A DNA stretch of 34,314 nucleotides, taken from NCBI GenBank assembly GCA_905215725.1, contig CAJMRD010000008.1, positions 1-34,314 on the forward strand, read 5' to 3'. This DNA is from an uncultured bacterium. Lineage in GTDB: Bacteria; Actinomycetota; Coriobacteriia; Coriobacteriales; Coriobacteriaceae. Positions 17,679 to 27,192 of this stretch are shown here, piece after piece; position 1 is the stretch's first letter; every line of letters starts with the position of its first letter. The translations under genes were made by a program, and so were the position numbers. The notes beneath the pieces were generated by a model that saw nothing but the letters and a program-made list of their open reading frames with translations, was not told where the DNA came from and ran no database searches.

Positions 17679-19814
17679 ATGGGGCGCAATAACAAGCATA
17701 AGCGTGGAGCTCGCAATAAGCGCGGGCCGGTGCGCAGCGAACGCCGTCCGAGCCTGACCGGGCGCGTGCAGCTCCATGAGCACAGTGCCTATGTCATAAC
17801 CGAGAATGGCGACTACAAGGTCATGGGCCGCGGTAAGCGCGAGATCATGGATGGCGATACCGTTGCCGTGAGCATTAAGAACAGCCCGCATGGCGAGCGT
17901 CGCGCCGTGATCGAGGGCGTGGTTGAGCGCGCAACTATAAGCGTGGTGGGCACGTACCAGACCGCCGGTCCGCTCGGTGTGATTGAGCCGCTCGATTCGC
18001 GCCTGAAGGCCGACTTCTTCATTTTGCCCGAGGATACCTCGGCGGATCGTCTGGGTGTCCACCCGGGCGATGCTGTTGTCGCGCGCATTTTGACCTACCC
18101 GACGCGCCTGGAATCGGGCACTGTGACGATCGAACGCCGCATTGGCGGAGATGACGCGCCCGATTTGGGCGTTCAATATGTGATGGCGCGTTACGGCTAT
18201 ACCGATAGCTATCCCGAGGCCGCGCTGGCCGAGGCCGAGGGGCTTTCGCTCGATGTGTCCGCGGCGCTTAAGGACCCGCTCCGCCGCGATCTGCGCGACC
18301 GCTTTGTCATCACGATCGACCCAGTCGACGCGCGCGACTTTGACGATGCCGTTTCGTTGGAGCGCACGCCCGAGGGTGGCTACAAGCTGGGTGTGCATAT
18401 CGCCGACGTTTCACACTATGTGGCTTGGGACGGACATATCGATCTTGAGGCTCGCCATCGTACGACATCGGTGTATCTGGCCGATCGCGTGCTTCCCATG
18501 CTGCCCGAACGCCTGTCCAATGACCTGTGCTCGCTTCGCCCTGATGAGGACCGTCTTGCGTTTACCGTCGATATTGAGCTCGATGCGCAGGGTCGCGTGC
18601 GGCATTACGATCCGTATCCCAGCGTGATTCGCTCGCGTGTGCGTATGGACTATGACGGCGCCGAGGCGCTGCTGGTGCGTGCCGGCGCGGTTGAGTATTC
18701 GGTGCTGGAGGGTGCAGCCGAGGATGTTGCGGCTGCCGAGACCTCGCGCGAGGAAGCGCTTGAGCGCGGTCTTGCGTGCGAGGAGGCCGCCCGCGGCTAC
18801 AACATCGACCTCGGCGATTTCCTTGTCGCCGCTAACGAACTCGCCGAACTTCGCCGTCGTATTCGTCGCGCCCGCGGCTCAGTCGATTTTGACACAGCCG
18901 AGATTCGCGCTCTATTGGATGAGGACGGAGTGCCCGTGCAGATTGTGGCGCGTGAGCGTTCGTGTGCCACGTCGCTTATCGAGGAAGCCATGCTGCTCGC
19001 CAACGAGTGCGTTGCAGAGTGGCTGGCAGACCGTGATATCGAGGCCTGCTATCGTGTGCATGAGGATCCAAGCCCCGATAGCCTGCACGGTGCTGCCGTT
19101 GCGCTGGCGCAGCTAGGCATCATCGACGATCGCCGTGCTGCCGGTATTGCCCTGGGGAGCCCCGATGAGCTGCAGGCTGCAGTTGATGCTGCCGCCGGTA
19201 CGGCCAACGCACCGCTCGTCAACACGCTGCTTCTGCGCAGCATGCAGCGCGCGCTGTACAAGCCGCGCAACGAGGGCCACTTTGCGCTCGCTGCGCCGTG
19301 CTACTGTCACTTTACGAGTCCCATCCGTCGCTACCCCGATCTGGTGGTGCACCGCGTGCTCAAACTGCAGTTGGCCTATGAGCAGCTCGGCGGCAAGGAC
19401 GCCTTGGTCCGTACGCCGCGCCTGATCGGCAAGGGGCGCGAGTCGCTGCCGCGCATTCTGCCGCAGATCTGCCGCGCATGTAGCGATGCCGAGCGCGCGG
19501 CAGATGCCGCCAGCCATGCGACGCAAAAGATCAAGATTGCCCAGTACTATGAGGACCGTCTGGGTGAGCGCTATGCCGGAACCGTCTCGTGGGTTAGCAG
19601 CATGGGCCTCTTTGTGCGCTTGGACCTAACACAGGTCGAGGGCCTGGTTTCAATTAAGAGCCTGGGCAACGAGTGGTTCGAGTTCGACGAGGACGCGCTT
19701 ACGCTGACGGGCGCCGACACGGGGACTCGCTATGAACTGGGCCAGCGCGTGATTATCGAGGTCTCGCGCGTCAATACCACGCGTGGACACTTGGACTTTA
19801 AGCTTATCCATTAG
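17679..19814 (+). CDS. rnr: Ribonuclease R
   Basis: 3'-to-5' exoribonuclease that degrades structured RNA and, with SmpB-tmRNA, faulty messages. The 711-residue protein has a basic N-terminus and an OB/cold-shock region. The RNB catalytic domain contains the acidic site DPVDARDFDDAV near residue 210, HIADVSHYV, YLADRVLPMLPERLSN and CHFTSPIRRYPDLVVHR. A C-terminal S1 domain starts at about residue 630 (RYAGTVSWVSSMGLFVRL). ATG 17679 has TAGGAGG at 17668-17674. Downstream smpB at 28435 is a functional partner but not an operon mate; secG, often upstream of rnr with smpB after it, is not here. Confidence 0.95.
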   Translation: MGRNNKHKRGARNKRGPVRSERRPSLTGRVQLHEHSAYVITENGDYKVMGRGKREIMDGDTVAVSIKNSPHGERRAVIEGVVERATISVVGTYQTAGPLGVIEPLDSRLKADFFILPEDTSADRLGVHPGDAVVARILTYPTRLESGTVTIERRIGGDDAPDLGVQYVMARYGYTDSYPEAALAEAEGLSLDVSAALKDPLRRDLRDRFVITIDPVDARDFDDAVSLERTPEGGYKLGVHIADVSHYVAWDGHIDLEARHRTTSVYLADRVLPMLPERLSNDLCSLRPDEDRLAFTVDIELDAQGRVRHYDPYPSVIRSRVRMDYDGAEALLVRAGAVEYSVLEGAAEDVAAAETSREEALERGLACEEAARGYNIDLGDFLVAANELAELRRRIRRARGSVDFDTAEIRALLDEDGVPVQIVARERSCATSLIEEAMLLANECVAEWLADRDIEACYRVHEDPSPDSLHGAAVALAQLGIIDDRRAAGIALGSPDELQAAVDAAAGTANAPLVNTLLLRSMQRALYKPRNEGHFALAAPCYCHFTSPIRRYPDLVVHRVLKLQLAYEQLGGKDALVRTPRLIGKGRESLPRILPQICRACSDAERAADAASHATQKIKIAQYYEDRLGERYAGTVSWVSSMGLFVRLDLTQVEGLVSIKSLGNEWFEFDEDALTLTGADTGTRYELGQRVIIEVSRVNTTRGHLDFKLIH

Positions 19815-19839
19815 CTAAATCCCGACTCGTGGCGAGAGA

Positions 19840-19875
19840 GCGGAGGGCGGTCTTTCGGGGTCGCCCTCCGCATTT
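19840..19875 (+). terminator. rnr terminator
   Basis: GCGGAGGGCG (19840-19849) pairs with CGCCCTCCGC (19862-19871), then ATTTG. The T tract is short. Confidence 0.7.
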
Positions 19876-19933
19876 GAATAGTGGCTACCTTGCCGTCTGC
19901 TCGGCCGCCCGCTTACCTGCTATTTGAGAGGTA

Positions 19934-19971
19934 AAACCTACCAAAATAAACCTGTCCCTTTTGGCAGGTTT
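19934..19971. repeat. CCAAAA stem-loop with GTCCC core, upstream of the recombinase
   Basis: AAACCTACCAAAA (19934-19946) pairs with TTTTGGCAGGTTT (19959-19971), one mismatch in 13, around TAAACCTGTCCC. Near copy of 6884-6914. Lies 20 bases before the start codon of a serine recombinase. Confidence 0.88.
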
Positions 19972-19990
19972 ACAAGAAAGCGGGGATGAG

Positions 19991-20596
19991 ATGGCGACGG
20001 TGTACGGGTATGCGCGGGTGAGTTCGCGCGATCAGAATCTTAATCGGCAGCTGGATGCGCTGGGCGCCTATGGCGTGGGCTCAGCGAATATTTATGCCGA
20101 CCATGCGAGCGGCAAGGACTTCGATCGACCGCATTATCGCGAGCTGTTGCACGTCCTGGGAGACGGGGACGTGCTGGTGGTGCTTTCTATCGACCGACTT
20201 GGTCGTAATTACTCCGAGATTCTTGAGGAATGGCGACGCATTACCAAGGAGCTCGGGGTTGCCATTGTGGTGTTGGACATGCCATTGCTTGACACGCGCG
20301 CTAGGGCCAGCGGCGCGCCGGATGTGACCAACACCCTGATTGCCGATATTGTGCTGCAACTGCTGAGCTACGTGGCGCAGGTGGAGCGCGAGAATATCCA
20401 TCGGCGCCAGGCGGAGGGAATTGCAGCGGCGCGGGCGCGAGGGGTTCGTTTCGGTCGACCTCGCAAGCCGTGCCCTCCTCAGTTTGAGCTGGTGCGCGAT
20501 AGCTATGAGGCAGGCGATATTACCCGCAGCCAGGCAGCAAAGTGCCTGGGCGTGTGCGTGGGGACGTTCGATCGCTGGATGCGCGAGGCGGGGTAG
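19991..20596 (+). CDS. Serine recombinase (resolvase/invertase family)
   Basis: A 201-residue small serine recombinase. The N-terminal catalytic domain begins VYGYARVSSRDQNLNRQL, with the active-site Ser in the VSS segment near residue 9-10. It continues through LSIDRLGRNYSEI with its conserved arginine, and ends in the E-helix region (VAQVERENIHRRQAEGIAAARARG). A short C-terminal helix-turn-helix follows (FGRPRKP...ITRSQAAKCLGVCVGTFDRWM). It should cut and rejoin DNA at short inverted sites. No other transposon gene is adjacent, so its target is unknown. ATG 19991 is chosen for the family start (MATVYGYARVS); the ribosome site is weak (GGGG). A GTCCC-core stem-loop sits 20 bases upstream. 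Confidence 0.9.
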   Translation: MATVYGYARVSSRDQNLNRQLDALGAYGVGSANIYADHASGKDFDRPHYRELLHVLGDGDVLVVLSIDRLGRNYSEILEEWRRITKELGVAIVVLDMPLLDTRARASGAPDVTNTLIADIVLQLLSYVAQVERENIHRRQAEGIAAARARGVRFGRPRKPCPPQFELVRDSYEAGDITRSQAAKCLGVCVGTFDRWMREAG

Positions 20597-20700
20597 GGGT
20601 TTGCGTCGCTTTGTCGCTTCCTGTTGCGATTCAAATTTTGATACGGTGACGATGCCATTTGGGGCTACACTCGCTGATATTCAAAAAAGGAGGTTGGCCC

Positions 20701-21282
20701 TTGGCGCGCGTAAAACAAATAATCGGATGGACCGCAATTGTTCTGTTCGTTGCAACGCTGGCGGGCATCTGGGTGCTGACGGAGCAAAATGCGGTGGAGA
20801 CGTCGTTGCTGAGCGAGTCCACCGCGCGTGTGGTGGAGGGTCAGGCTACGGGCGTTCAGGCTGCTGATGCCACGGGTGAAGCCCAGACAGAGAACGGAAT
20901 GACCGGGGGCGCCGATTCGGCTGCCTCGAATGTCCGGTCTGGCCGACTTGCTTCCATTCGCATGTGGGTGGGCACAAACGTCCGTCGCGTTGCCCATACC
21001 GTAGAGTTTTTCTTCGTCGGATTATTCGCCTCCGTGGTCGTGGTTTGCCTTTCCAGGCGTCCGTGGAGCGTATGCTCCCGTTGCGTGCCCGTATTGCTCT
21101 TTTGCGCCGCCTGCTCCGTTGGCGATCAGGTGCATAAGATCTTTGTTCCCGGCAGGCATTTCGACGTTATCGATTTAGGATTCGATGCTGCGGGCTATGT
21201 CACCGCCATGCTGTTGGTATTGCTGGCAGCGGCGTTGGTGCGCCATGCGACTCGGCCGATCGGCGCCCATGCGAGGCGCTAG
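20701..21282 (+). CDS. VanZ-like membrane protein
   Basis: A 193-residue membrane protein starting at TTG 20701, chosen for the ideal AGGAGG at 20688-20693. It has a first helix at about residues 7-26. A Gly/Ala-rich outer segment then leads to the VanZ-type core, RRVAHTVEFFFVGLFAS, two more helices, and the signature VHKIFVPGRHFDVIDLGFD ahead of the last helix. VanZ relatives are linked to glycopeptide tolerance in some bacteria, but a resistance role should not be assumed from this similarity alone. Its ribosome site is much stronger than that of the recombinase just upstream. Confidence 0.75.
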   Translation: MARVKQIIGWTAIVLFVATLAGIWVLTEQNAVETSLLSESTARVVEGQATGVQAADATGEAQTENGMTGGADSAASNVRSGRLASIRMWVGTNVRRVAHTVEFFFVGLFASVVVVCLSRRPWSVCSRCVPVLLFCAACSVGDQVHKIFVPGRHFDVIDLGFDAAGYVTAMLLVLLAAALVRHATRPIGAHARR

Positions 21283-21361
21283 CCGGTAACAAACCCGTTT
21301 CTGATAATGCAACCTCTTTGAATTATTTTGTGTCGCGCGTATTTCCGAGCGGTCGGATTTG

Positions 21362-21392
21362 AGGGGCGAGCGGTAGAACGCTCGCCCTTTGT
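21362..21392 (+). terminator. Terminator upstream of the mur cluster
   Basis: GGGCGAGCG (21364-21372) pairs with CGCTCGCCC (21379-21387) and is followed by TTTG. Confidence 0.7.
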
Positions 21393-21412
21393 GCGCCACG
21401 ATGCGGCACAAT

Positions 21413-21441
21413 GTACCGCAAAAGCTGTTTGTATCCGGTAC
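21413..21441 (+). promoter_or_regulatory. Candidate MurR operator
   Basis: GTACCG (21413-21418) and CGGTAC (21436-21441) form an inverted repeat between the terminator and murR. It is a plausible binding site for the RpiR-type regulator encoded next to it; the match is to symmetry only, not to a known consensus. Confidence 0.3.
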
Positions 21442-21486
21442 GAATCGTTCGTTGGTCTTTAATTCTTCTCAACGGAGGTGTTTGAG

Positions 21487-22338
21487 ATGGCAAACGGATT
21501 GCTTTTGCGGCTTCGCGAGCGTGAGCTCAGCGCGAGCCCGGCGGAACGCAATGTCATCGCATATGTAAGCGCTCATCCGCACGAGGTGGTCGGGCTGTCC
21601 GTCCGCGGTCTTGCCGATGTCACGTTCTCCTCGCCCTCGAGCATTTTGCGCTTTTGCAAGCGTTTGGGTTTTGCGGGCTACAAGGAGTTCCAGCGCGAAC
21701 TGATTGCCGAGCTGGCGCTCTTAGGTGACAAGAAAGACGTAGCCCTCGAGGACATCTCCATGGATGACAGCGTCGAACGTATCGTGGGGAAGGTGATGAA
21801 AAGCAACGTGCGCACGATTGAGGCGACGGCGCGAACGCTCGATTACACCGTCTTGGAGCGATGCGCGGCCCGTCTTAAGCGGGCACGCGCGGTCAATCTG
21901 TTCGGTATTGGTGCCTCTCGTTTGGTCGCGCACGACCTGGCGCAAAAGCTCATGCGTGTCGACAAAGAGTGCCATCTGTACGACGACTGGCATGATCAGC
22001 TCTTATGTGCCAAGAACATGCATGAGGGCGATATGGCAATCGCCTTTAGCTACTCGGGCTTGACGCAAGAGGTGCTGGACTGCACCGCCGAGGCTCAACG
22101 TCACAACTGTCCCGTTGCGGCCGTTACCAAAGTAGATGGATCATCCAAGCTTGCCACCATGGCCGATGCCGTGCTCGGCGTTGCTGCGAGTGAACCCTTG
22201 GTCCGCAGCGGTGCCATGGCTTCGCGTATGGCCCAGCTTATGGTTGTCGATGCCCTGTACGCTGCTTACGTTGCCAGCGACTACGAACGGGCGACGCATG
22301 TCATTAAGCAAAACTACATCGAGAAACAGGAAAGATGA
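21487..22338 (+). CDS. murR: RpiR-family regulator, probable MurR
   Basis: A 283-residue RpiR-type transcription factor. The N-terminal HTH_6 domain contains SPAERNVIAYVSAHPHEVVG and the recognition region SSPSSILRFCKRLGFAGY. A C-terminal SIS sugar-phosphate-binding domain follows from about residue 110 (NLFGIGASRLVAHDLAQKLMR). The adjacent MurNAc genes make MurNAc-6-phosphate the probable effector, as for E. coli MurR; whether it represses or activates is not visible. ATG 21487 is preferred over GTG 21478 because GGAGG at 21474-21478 overlaps the latter. murQ starts 10 bases after the stop. Confidence 0.85.
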   Translation: MANGLLLRLRERELSASPAERNVIAYVSAHPHEVVGLSVRGLADVTFSSPSSILRFCKRLGFAGYKEFQRELIAELALLGDKKDVALEDISMDDSVERIVGKVMKSNVRTIEATARTLDYTVLERCAARLKRARAVNLFGIGASRLVAHDLAQKLMRVDKECHLYDDWHDQLLCAKNMHEGDMAIAFSYSGLTQEVLDCTAEAQRHNCPVAAVTKVDGSSKLATMADAVLGVAASEPLVRSGAMASRMAQLMVVDALYAAYVASDYERATHVIKQNYIEKQER

Positions 22339-22348
22339 GGTGAATGAA

Positions 22349-23272
<924 letters not shown>

Positions 23273-23329
23273 GTGCGCGGCGTGAGCTGATATGACATCC
23301 AGACGAGATACCCAATACAAGGAGGAGTT

Positions 23330-24760
23330 ATGACGAACAAAGAGCTGGCTCAAAAGCTGCTGGACCTTTTGGGCGGTAAAGACAACGTGCTGGCAAACGC
23401 GGCGTGCATGACGCGCCTGCGCGTGACCGTCAAAGACGCGGGCAACGTCGACACGGAGGGCATTAAGGCACTCGACGGCGTGATGGGCCTGGTCGAGGAC
23501 GACACGATGCAGATCGTGCTGGGTCCGGGCAAGGTGAATAAGGTGCTCGAGGAGTTCTCCAAGCTCACTGGCCTTGCGAAAGGCGCTGCCGATGAGAGCG
23601 TGGTTGACGCTGCGGCCACAAACAAGGCCGCGCAGAAGGCCAAGTACGAGTCTAAGCCGGTTCAGGCCTTCCTCAAGAAGATTTCCAATGTCTTCGTCGC
23701 CCTGCTTCCCGGCATCATTGCGGCTGGCCTCATCAACGGTATCTGCAACGTCATTAACGTTTCGACGGCAGGCGCGCTTGCAGGCGAGTGGTGGTACCAG
23801 GGCATTCGTTCCATGGGCTGGGCCCTGTTTGCCTATCTGCCCATCTTGGTGGGCTATAACGCGGCACGTGAGTTTGGTGGTTCCGCTGCGCTGGGCGGCA
23901 TCGCCGGCATGATGTGCATCGCCAACAGTGCCATGCCCCTGCTTGCGCCTGGCGCGGCTGATCCTGCCACTGCCATTCTGCTGCCGCTCACCAATGCGCA
24001 GTACAACCCCGCAGCGGGCGGCATGATCGCGGCTCTCATCGCTGGCGCATTTTTTGCCTGGATGGAGCGTCAGATTCGCAAGATTATGCCCAACGCACTC
24101 GACACGTTCTTGTCCCCGCTGCTGGTGCTCATCATCGGCGCCTTTGCTCTGATGCTCGTCATCCAGCCGGTTGGCGCATGGCTGACGACTGCCATCTTTA
24201 GCGTTTTGACCTTTATCTTCGAGAAGCTGGGCGTCCTGGGCGGCTATATCCTGTCGGCAGGCTTCTTGCCGCTGGTGTCCGTCGGCCTGCATCAAGCGCT
24301 CACGCCGATCCACGCTATGCTCAACGATCCCGACGGCGCTACCAAGGGTATCAATTACCTGCTTCCCATCCTTATGATGGCTGGCGGCGGCCAGGTCGGT
24401 GCCGGTTTGGCGCTGTACTTTAAGACCAAGAACGCCAAGCTCAAGAAGTACGTCGCAGAGTCCACTCCCGTTGGAATCCTGGGTGTGGGCGAGCCTCTGA
24501 TGTATGCTGTTACGCTGCCGCTCGTTCGTCCGTTTGTGACGGCCTGCCTGGGTGCCGGATTTGGCGGCGCGCTCGCGGCGCTGCTTCACATCGGCACGGT
24601 TTCTCAGGGCGTTTCCGGTCTGTTTGGCCTGCTGATCGTTGTTCCTGGCCAGCAGCTCGGCTACGTTGCCGCTATGCTGCTTGCCTATGCCGCCGGCTTT
24701 GTCCTGACGTGGTTCTTTGGCGTCGACGAGCAGAAGATCAACGAGTTCTTTGGCGAGTAG
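23330..24760 (+). CDS. murP: PTS system N-acetylmuramic acid transporter, EIIBC
   Basis: Imports and 6-phosphorylates a MurNAc-type sugar using the phosphotransferase system. The 476-residue protein has an N-terminal EIIB domain with the phosphorylated Cys26 in NAACMTRLRV. A linker leads to an EIIC membrane domain from about residue 108 (FLKKISNVFVALLPGIIAAG), with the substrate-site segments LHQALTPIHAM and GVGEPLMYAVTLPLVRPF. There is no EIIA domain, as in E. coli MurP, which borrows a glucose-type EIIA. Placement right after murQ, with AAGGAGGAG as ribosome site, supports the substrate. Related sucrose/trehalose permeases are the alternative. Confidence 0.88.
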   Translation: MTNKELAQKLLDLLGGKDNVLANAACMTRLRVTVKDAGNVDTEGIKALDGVMGLVEDDTMQIVLGPGKVNKVLEEFSKLTGLAKGAADESVVDAAATNKAAQKAKYESKPVQAFLKKISNVFVALLPGIIAAGLINGICNVINVSTAGALAGEWWYQGIRSMGWALFAYLPILVGYNAAREFGGSAALGGIAGMMCIANSAMPLLAPGAADPATAILLPLTNAQYNPAAGGMIAALIAGAFFAWMERQIRKIMPNALDTFLSPLLVLIIGAFALMLVIQPVGAWLTTAIFSVLTFIFEKLGVLGGYILSAGFLPLVSVGLHQALTPIHAMLNDPDGATKGINYLLPILMMAGGGQVGAGLALYFKTKNAKLKKYVAESTPVGILGVGEPLMYAVTLPLVRPFVTACLGAGFGGALAALLHIGTVSQGVSGLFGLLIVVPGQQLGYVAAMLLAYAAGFVLTWFFGVDEQKINEFFGE

Positions 24761-24768
24761 TTTGATAT

Positions 24769-24795
24769 CGCGAGCCGTGTTGCTCGGGGCTCGCG
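24769..24795. repeat. Inverted repeat after murP
   Basis: CGCGAGC (24769-24775) pairs with GCTCGCG (24789-24795), eight bases after the murP stop. No T tract follows, so it is more likely an RNA-end or processing hairpin than an intrinsic terminator. Confidence 0.35.
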
Positions 24796-24827
24796 GTGCG
24801 CGGCAGATTTCTTGATGCTATGGTTGT

Positions 24828-24861
24828 GCCGGCGGGGCTAACTGCTCCGCCGGCCTTTTTT
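24828..24861 (+). terminator. Terminator between murP and mupG
   Basis: GCCGGCGGxGC / GCxCCGCCGGC stem with a seven-to-eight-base loop and TTTTTT. The mupG ribosome site AAAGGAGCG begins immediately after it, leaving no room for a promoter between. mupG expression must therefore pass through this hairpin. Confidence 0.8.
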
Positions 24862-24877
24862 AAAGGAGCGTTGAAGC

Positions 24878-25930
24878 GTGAAAACGGGTATTTCGATTTA
24901 TCTTTCCAGCCCTCTGCAGGATATTGAGCGGACGATTGAGCGTGGTGCCGCGGCGGGTGCGCGCTATGCGTTCACCTCGCTGCATATTCCCGAGGATGGG
25001 GGAGCGGCGTATGCCGATAAGGTCCGTCATGTGCTGTCGCTGCTTTCCGCCCGCGGCATTGCGCTCATTGCCGATGTGGGGCCTCGCACGTGCGATTTGC
25101 TCGGGCTTGAGCGCATTGAGGACCTGCGCGATCTGGGGTTGGAATACCTTCGTTTGGACTATGGCTTTAGCGCCCAGCGGGTCGCGGAGCTGTCCGGTGT
25201 ATTTCGCATTGTGGTCAATGCATCGACGGTGAGTTCTGATGAAATCGCATCGTGGCGTGAGGCCGGTGCCGATGTGACTCGTTTTGCCGCCTGCCACAAT
25301 TTTTACCCCAAGCCTTATACCGGTTTAGCTCTTGAAGATGTTGCTCGGACGAATCTTCGTCTTGCGGCGCTTGGATTCGAAATCATGGCTTTTGTGCCGG
25401 GTGATGCTAACGTTCGCGGGCCGGTTTTCGAGGGACTGCCGACGGTCGAGGCGCAGCGCGGTCGCGCGTCAAAGGTTGCTCTCAATATGCTTGAGCTTGC
25501 ACATGGCGCCGATTGCGACATTGTGTTGGTCGGCGACCCCGATCTATCCGATGCGGGCTGGGCGCAGTTTGCTCAAGTTTCCGCCGGATACGTGGACCTG
25601 CAATGCGAGCTTGAGCCCGGTTATGCCTATGTGCGCGGGCAGATTCATCACGACCGGCCCGACTCGAGCGTCCTCATCTTTAGGTCTCAGGAGTCACGTA
25701 CGACGCTTAAGCCGGATTCCGTGCCGACGGATTCCGGAGCCGGCCTGCCGCGAAAGGCGGGGTCGATCGCTGTGAGCAATAGCGGATATGGGCGCTACGA
25801 AGGCGAGCTTGAGATTGCGCGGGTCGATCTTCCCGGTGACGAGCGCATGAACGTTGCGGGCCATATCACGCCCGAGGCAATGGAGCTGCTGCCGTTCATC
25901 AAACGCGGATTCGGGGTACGGTTCGTTTAG
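24878..25930 (+). CDS. mupG: DUF871 protein, probable MurNAc-6-P glycosidase MupG
   Basis: A 350-residue protein of the DUF871/MupG family, which hydrolyses 6-phospho-MurNAc-GlcNAc disaccharides in the cytoplasm (shown for Staphylococcus aureus MupG). The N-terminal TIM-barrel-like part has the family opening GISIYLSSPLQDIERTIE, then FTSLHIPEDG, LIADVGPRTCD and the CHNFYPKPYTGL segment. The smaller C-terminal domain covers about residues 240-350 (DSSVLIFRSQESRTTLK). GTG 24878 is supported by AAAGGAGCG. Together with murP and murQ it completes a route from imported or recycled muramyl disaccharide to GlcNAc-6-phosphate. Confidence 0.85.
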   Translation: MKTGISIYLSSPLQDIERTIERGAAAGARYAFTSLHIPEDGGAAYADKVRHVLSLLSARGIALIADVGPRTCDLLGLERIEDLRDLGLEYLRLDYGFSAQRVAELSGVFRIVVNASTVSSDEIASWREAGADVTRFAACHNFYPKPYTGLALEDVARTNLRLAALGFEIMAFVPGDANVRGPVFEGLPTVEAQRGRASKVALNMLELAHGADCDIVLVGDPDLSDAGWAQFAQVSAGYVDLQCELEPGYAYVRGQIHHDRPDSSVLIFRSQESRTTLKPDSVPTDSGAGLPRKAGSIAVSNSGYGRYEGELEIARVDLPGDERMNVAGHITPEAMELLPFIKRGFGVRFV

Positions 25931-26022
25931 CGTGTGACCCGTGGGCTACAATTGGCCCATCATACGAAGGCGCCTCGTGTGGCGTGTGCCTGCGTTGGCC
26001 GATCTATATTCGGAGGATTTCC

Positions 26023-26382
26023 GTGACCGTACTGTTTGTTGAATATCCCAAGTGCTCGACCTGTAAGAAGGCCAAGGCATGGCTGGACGAACATGGGGTT
26101 GAGTATATCGACCGCGATATCGTTTTGGACAATCCCACGGCTGATGAGCTTGCGACCTGGATTGCTCGTTCGGGGCTGCCGGTGCGGCGTTTCTTTAATT
26201 CGTCGGGCATGAAATATCGAGAGCTGGGCCTGAAGGCGCGTCTGGACGCGGGCATGACGGATCGGGAGTGCTACGAGCTGCTGGCGACCGACGGCATGCT
26301 GGTCAAGCGTCCGCTGCTGGTGGGCGACGACTTTGCGATTCCCGGCTTTAGGGAATCGGCTTGGGCCGAGGCGTTGCTGTAG
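26023..26382 (+). CDS. ArsC/Spx-family thioredoxin-fold protein
   Basis: A 119-residue protein of the ArsC/YffB/Spx superfamily. Residues 1-12 read LFVEYPKCSTC, giving a CxxC redox site (CSTCKKAKAWL). Later family positions are visible in FNSSGMKYRELGLK and LVKRPLLVGDDFAIPGF. The RPLL segment is typical of arsenate-reductase-like enzymes and Spx alike, so arsenate reduction, thiol repair and RNA polymerase binding are all open. GTG 26023 has GGAGG at 26012-26016. A TACAAT at 25947-25952 may be its -10 box. No ars genes are nearby. Confidence 0.85.
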   Translation: MTVLFVEYPKCSTCKKAKAWLDEHGVEYIDRDIVLDNPTADELATWIARSGLPVRRFFNSSGMKYRELGLKARLDAGMTDRECYELLATDGMLVKRPLLVGDDFAIPGFRESAWAEALL

Positions 26383-26387
26383 CGGCT

Positions 26388-26563
26388 GCGGAAAGTGCGA
26401 CCCGGAATTCGCTTCCAGAATGGGATGCGCTTTCCCAAAGTGGCCGGTTGCGGAAAGCACGTCCCATTCTGAGCTTCGATTGTGGGACACGGTTTCCGGT
26501 TGAGGGCTCGACAGGAAAGTAGGGACCAGTTTGAGCTTGAAATCTGGGACGCACTTTCCGCCG
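26388..26563. repeat. Three tandem GCGGAAAG / CTTTCCGC stem-loops
   Basis: Three successive imperfect hairpins (about 26388-26436, 26450-26498 and 26512-26563). Each starts with GGAAAG, carries CCC or GGGAC next to a loop of about 20 bases, and ends in TTTCC. Loops 2 and 3 share a TTGAGCTT-like or CTGAGCTTCGA string followed by TGGGAC. The first begins six bases after the ArsC-like stop and the last ends 16 bases before the stop of the convergent gene. Confidence 0.75.
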
Positions 26564-26578
26564 GCGGGCCTGCCCCAG

Positions 26579-26989
26579 TCAGTCCGCCAACTGTGCCCAT
26601 TCGTGCGGATCGTAGACCTTTACGTGTTTGTTGGGCTTGCCGCTCCAGTACTCCTCGTCCATAAAGGGCAGATATGCCTGAACGCCGGGGCAGATAAAGG
26701 GAATCCGCTGCTGTTGCAGTCGCTCGCGCTGGCGCTGCTCCAGGTGCGCCTCGGATATGACGGTCGGCATACCGGACAACTCGACGAGGCTTGCCTGGAT
26801 TCGCTTAAGGTCGGGGAGTCCCGCGTGCCATGACATCCGCATGATCAAAAAGGATGCACGGCGGTATTTTGCCTGCACCACAGTAATGGCGGGGCGTAAC
26901 GTGGGGTGAATTTTGTCCCGTTCGGGCCAAAGGTCGGCAGTGATCTCGAGGCCCAGGGTCTCCCATAGGTAATCAAGCTCTTCGTCCAT
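26579..26989 (-). CDS. Unknown 136-residue cytoplasmic protein
   Basis: I do not recognise this gene with confidence. It is acidic at the N-terminus (MDEELDYLWETLG), has a central LPDLKRIQASLVELSGMPTVIS region followed by EAHLEQRQRERLQQQRIPFI, and ends in CPGVQAYLPFMDEEYWSG and YDPHEWAQLAD. No signal peptide or membrane helix is present. ATG 26989 follows GAGG at suitable distance. Codon use is like the neighbours, and long conserved-looking segments support a real gene. It faces the ArsC-like gene across the triple hairpin array and is divergent from the tRNA genes. Confidence 0.65.
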   Translation of the reverse strand: MDEELDYLWETLGLEITADLWPERDKIHPTLRPAITVVQAKYRRASFLIMRMSWHAGLPDLKRIQASLVELSGMPTVISEAHLEQRQRERLQQQRIPFICPGVQAYLPFMDEEYWSGKPNKHVKVYDPHEWAQLAD

Positions 26990-27192
26990 GGTGCCTCGAT
27001 ATCTACGCGATCATTGATACTTCGATTGTGTTGCCTGGTGCTATCGTTTTCACGGTAGAATCTGCCAACGGTTGACGGCTACCGCTCACGGCGTTTTGCC
27101 CTTCGTGTACAGCGGTTGGCTTCACAGGTCCTTCACGGGTTGGACTAAATTAGGCCAATTTGACTGAATTTCAAAAAAGTCAAAATTGGGGC

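Noticed and set aside
20701..21282. Glycopeptide resistance gene
   Set aside because: VanZ-like similarity alone, with no vanHAX or sensor genes nearby, does not support resistance.
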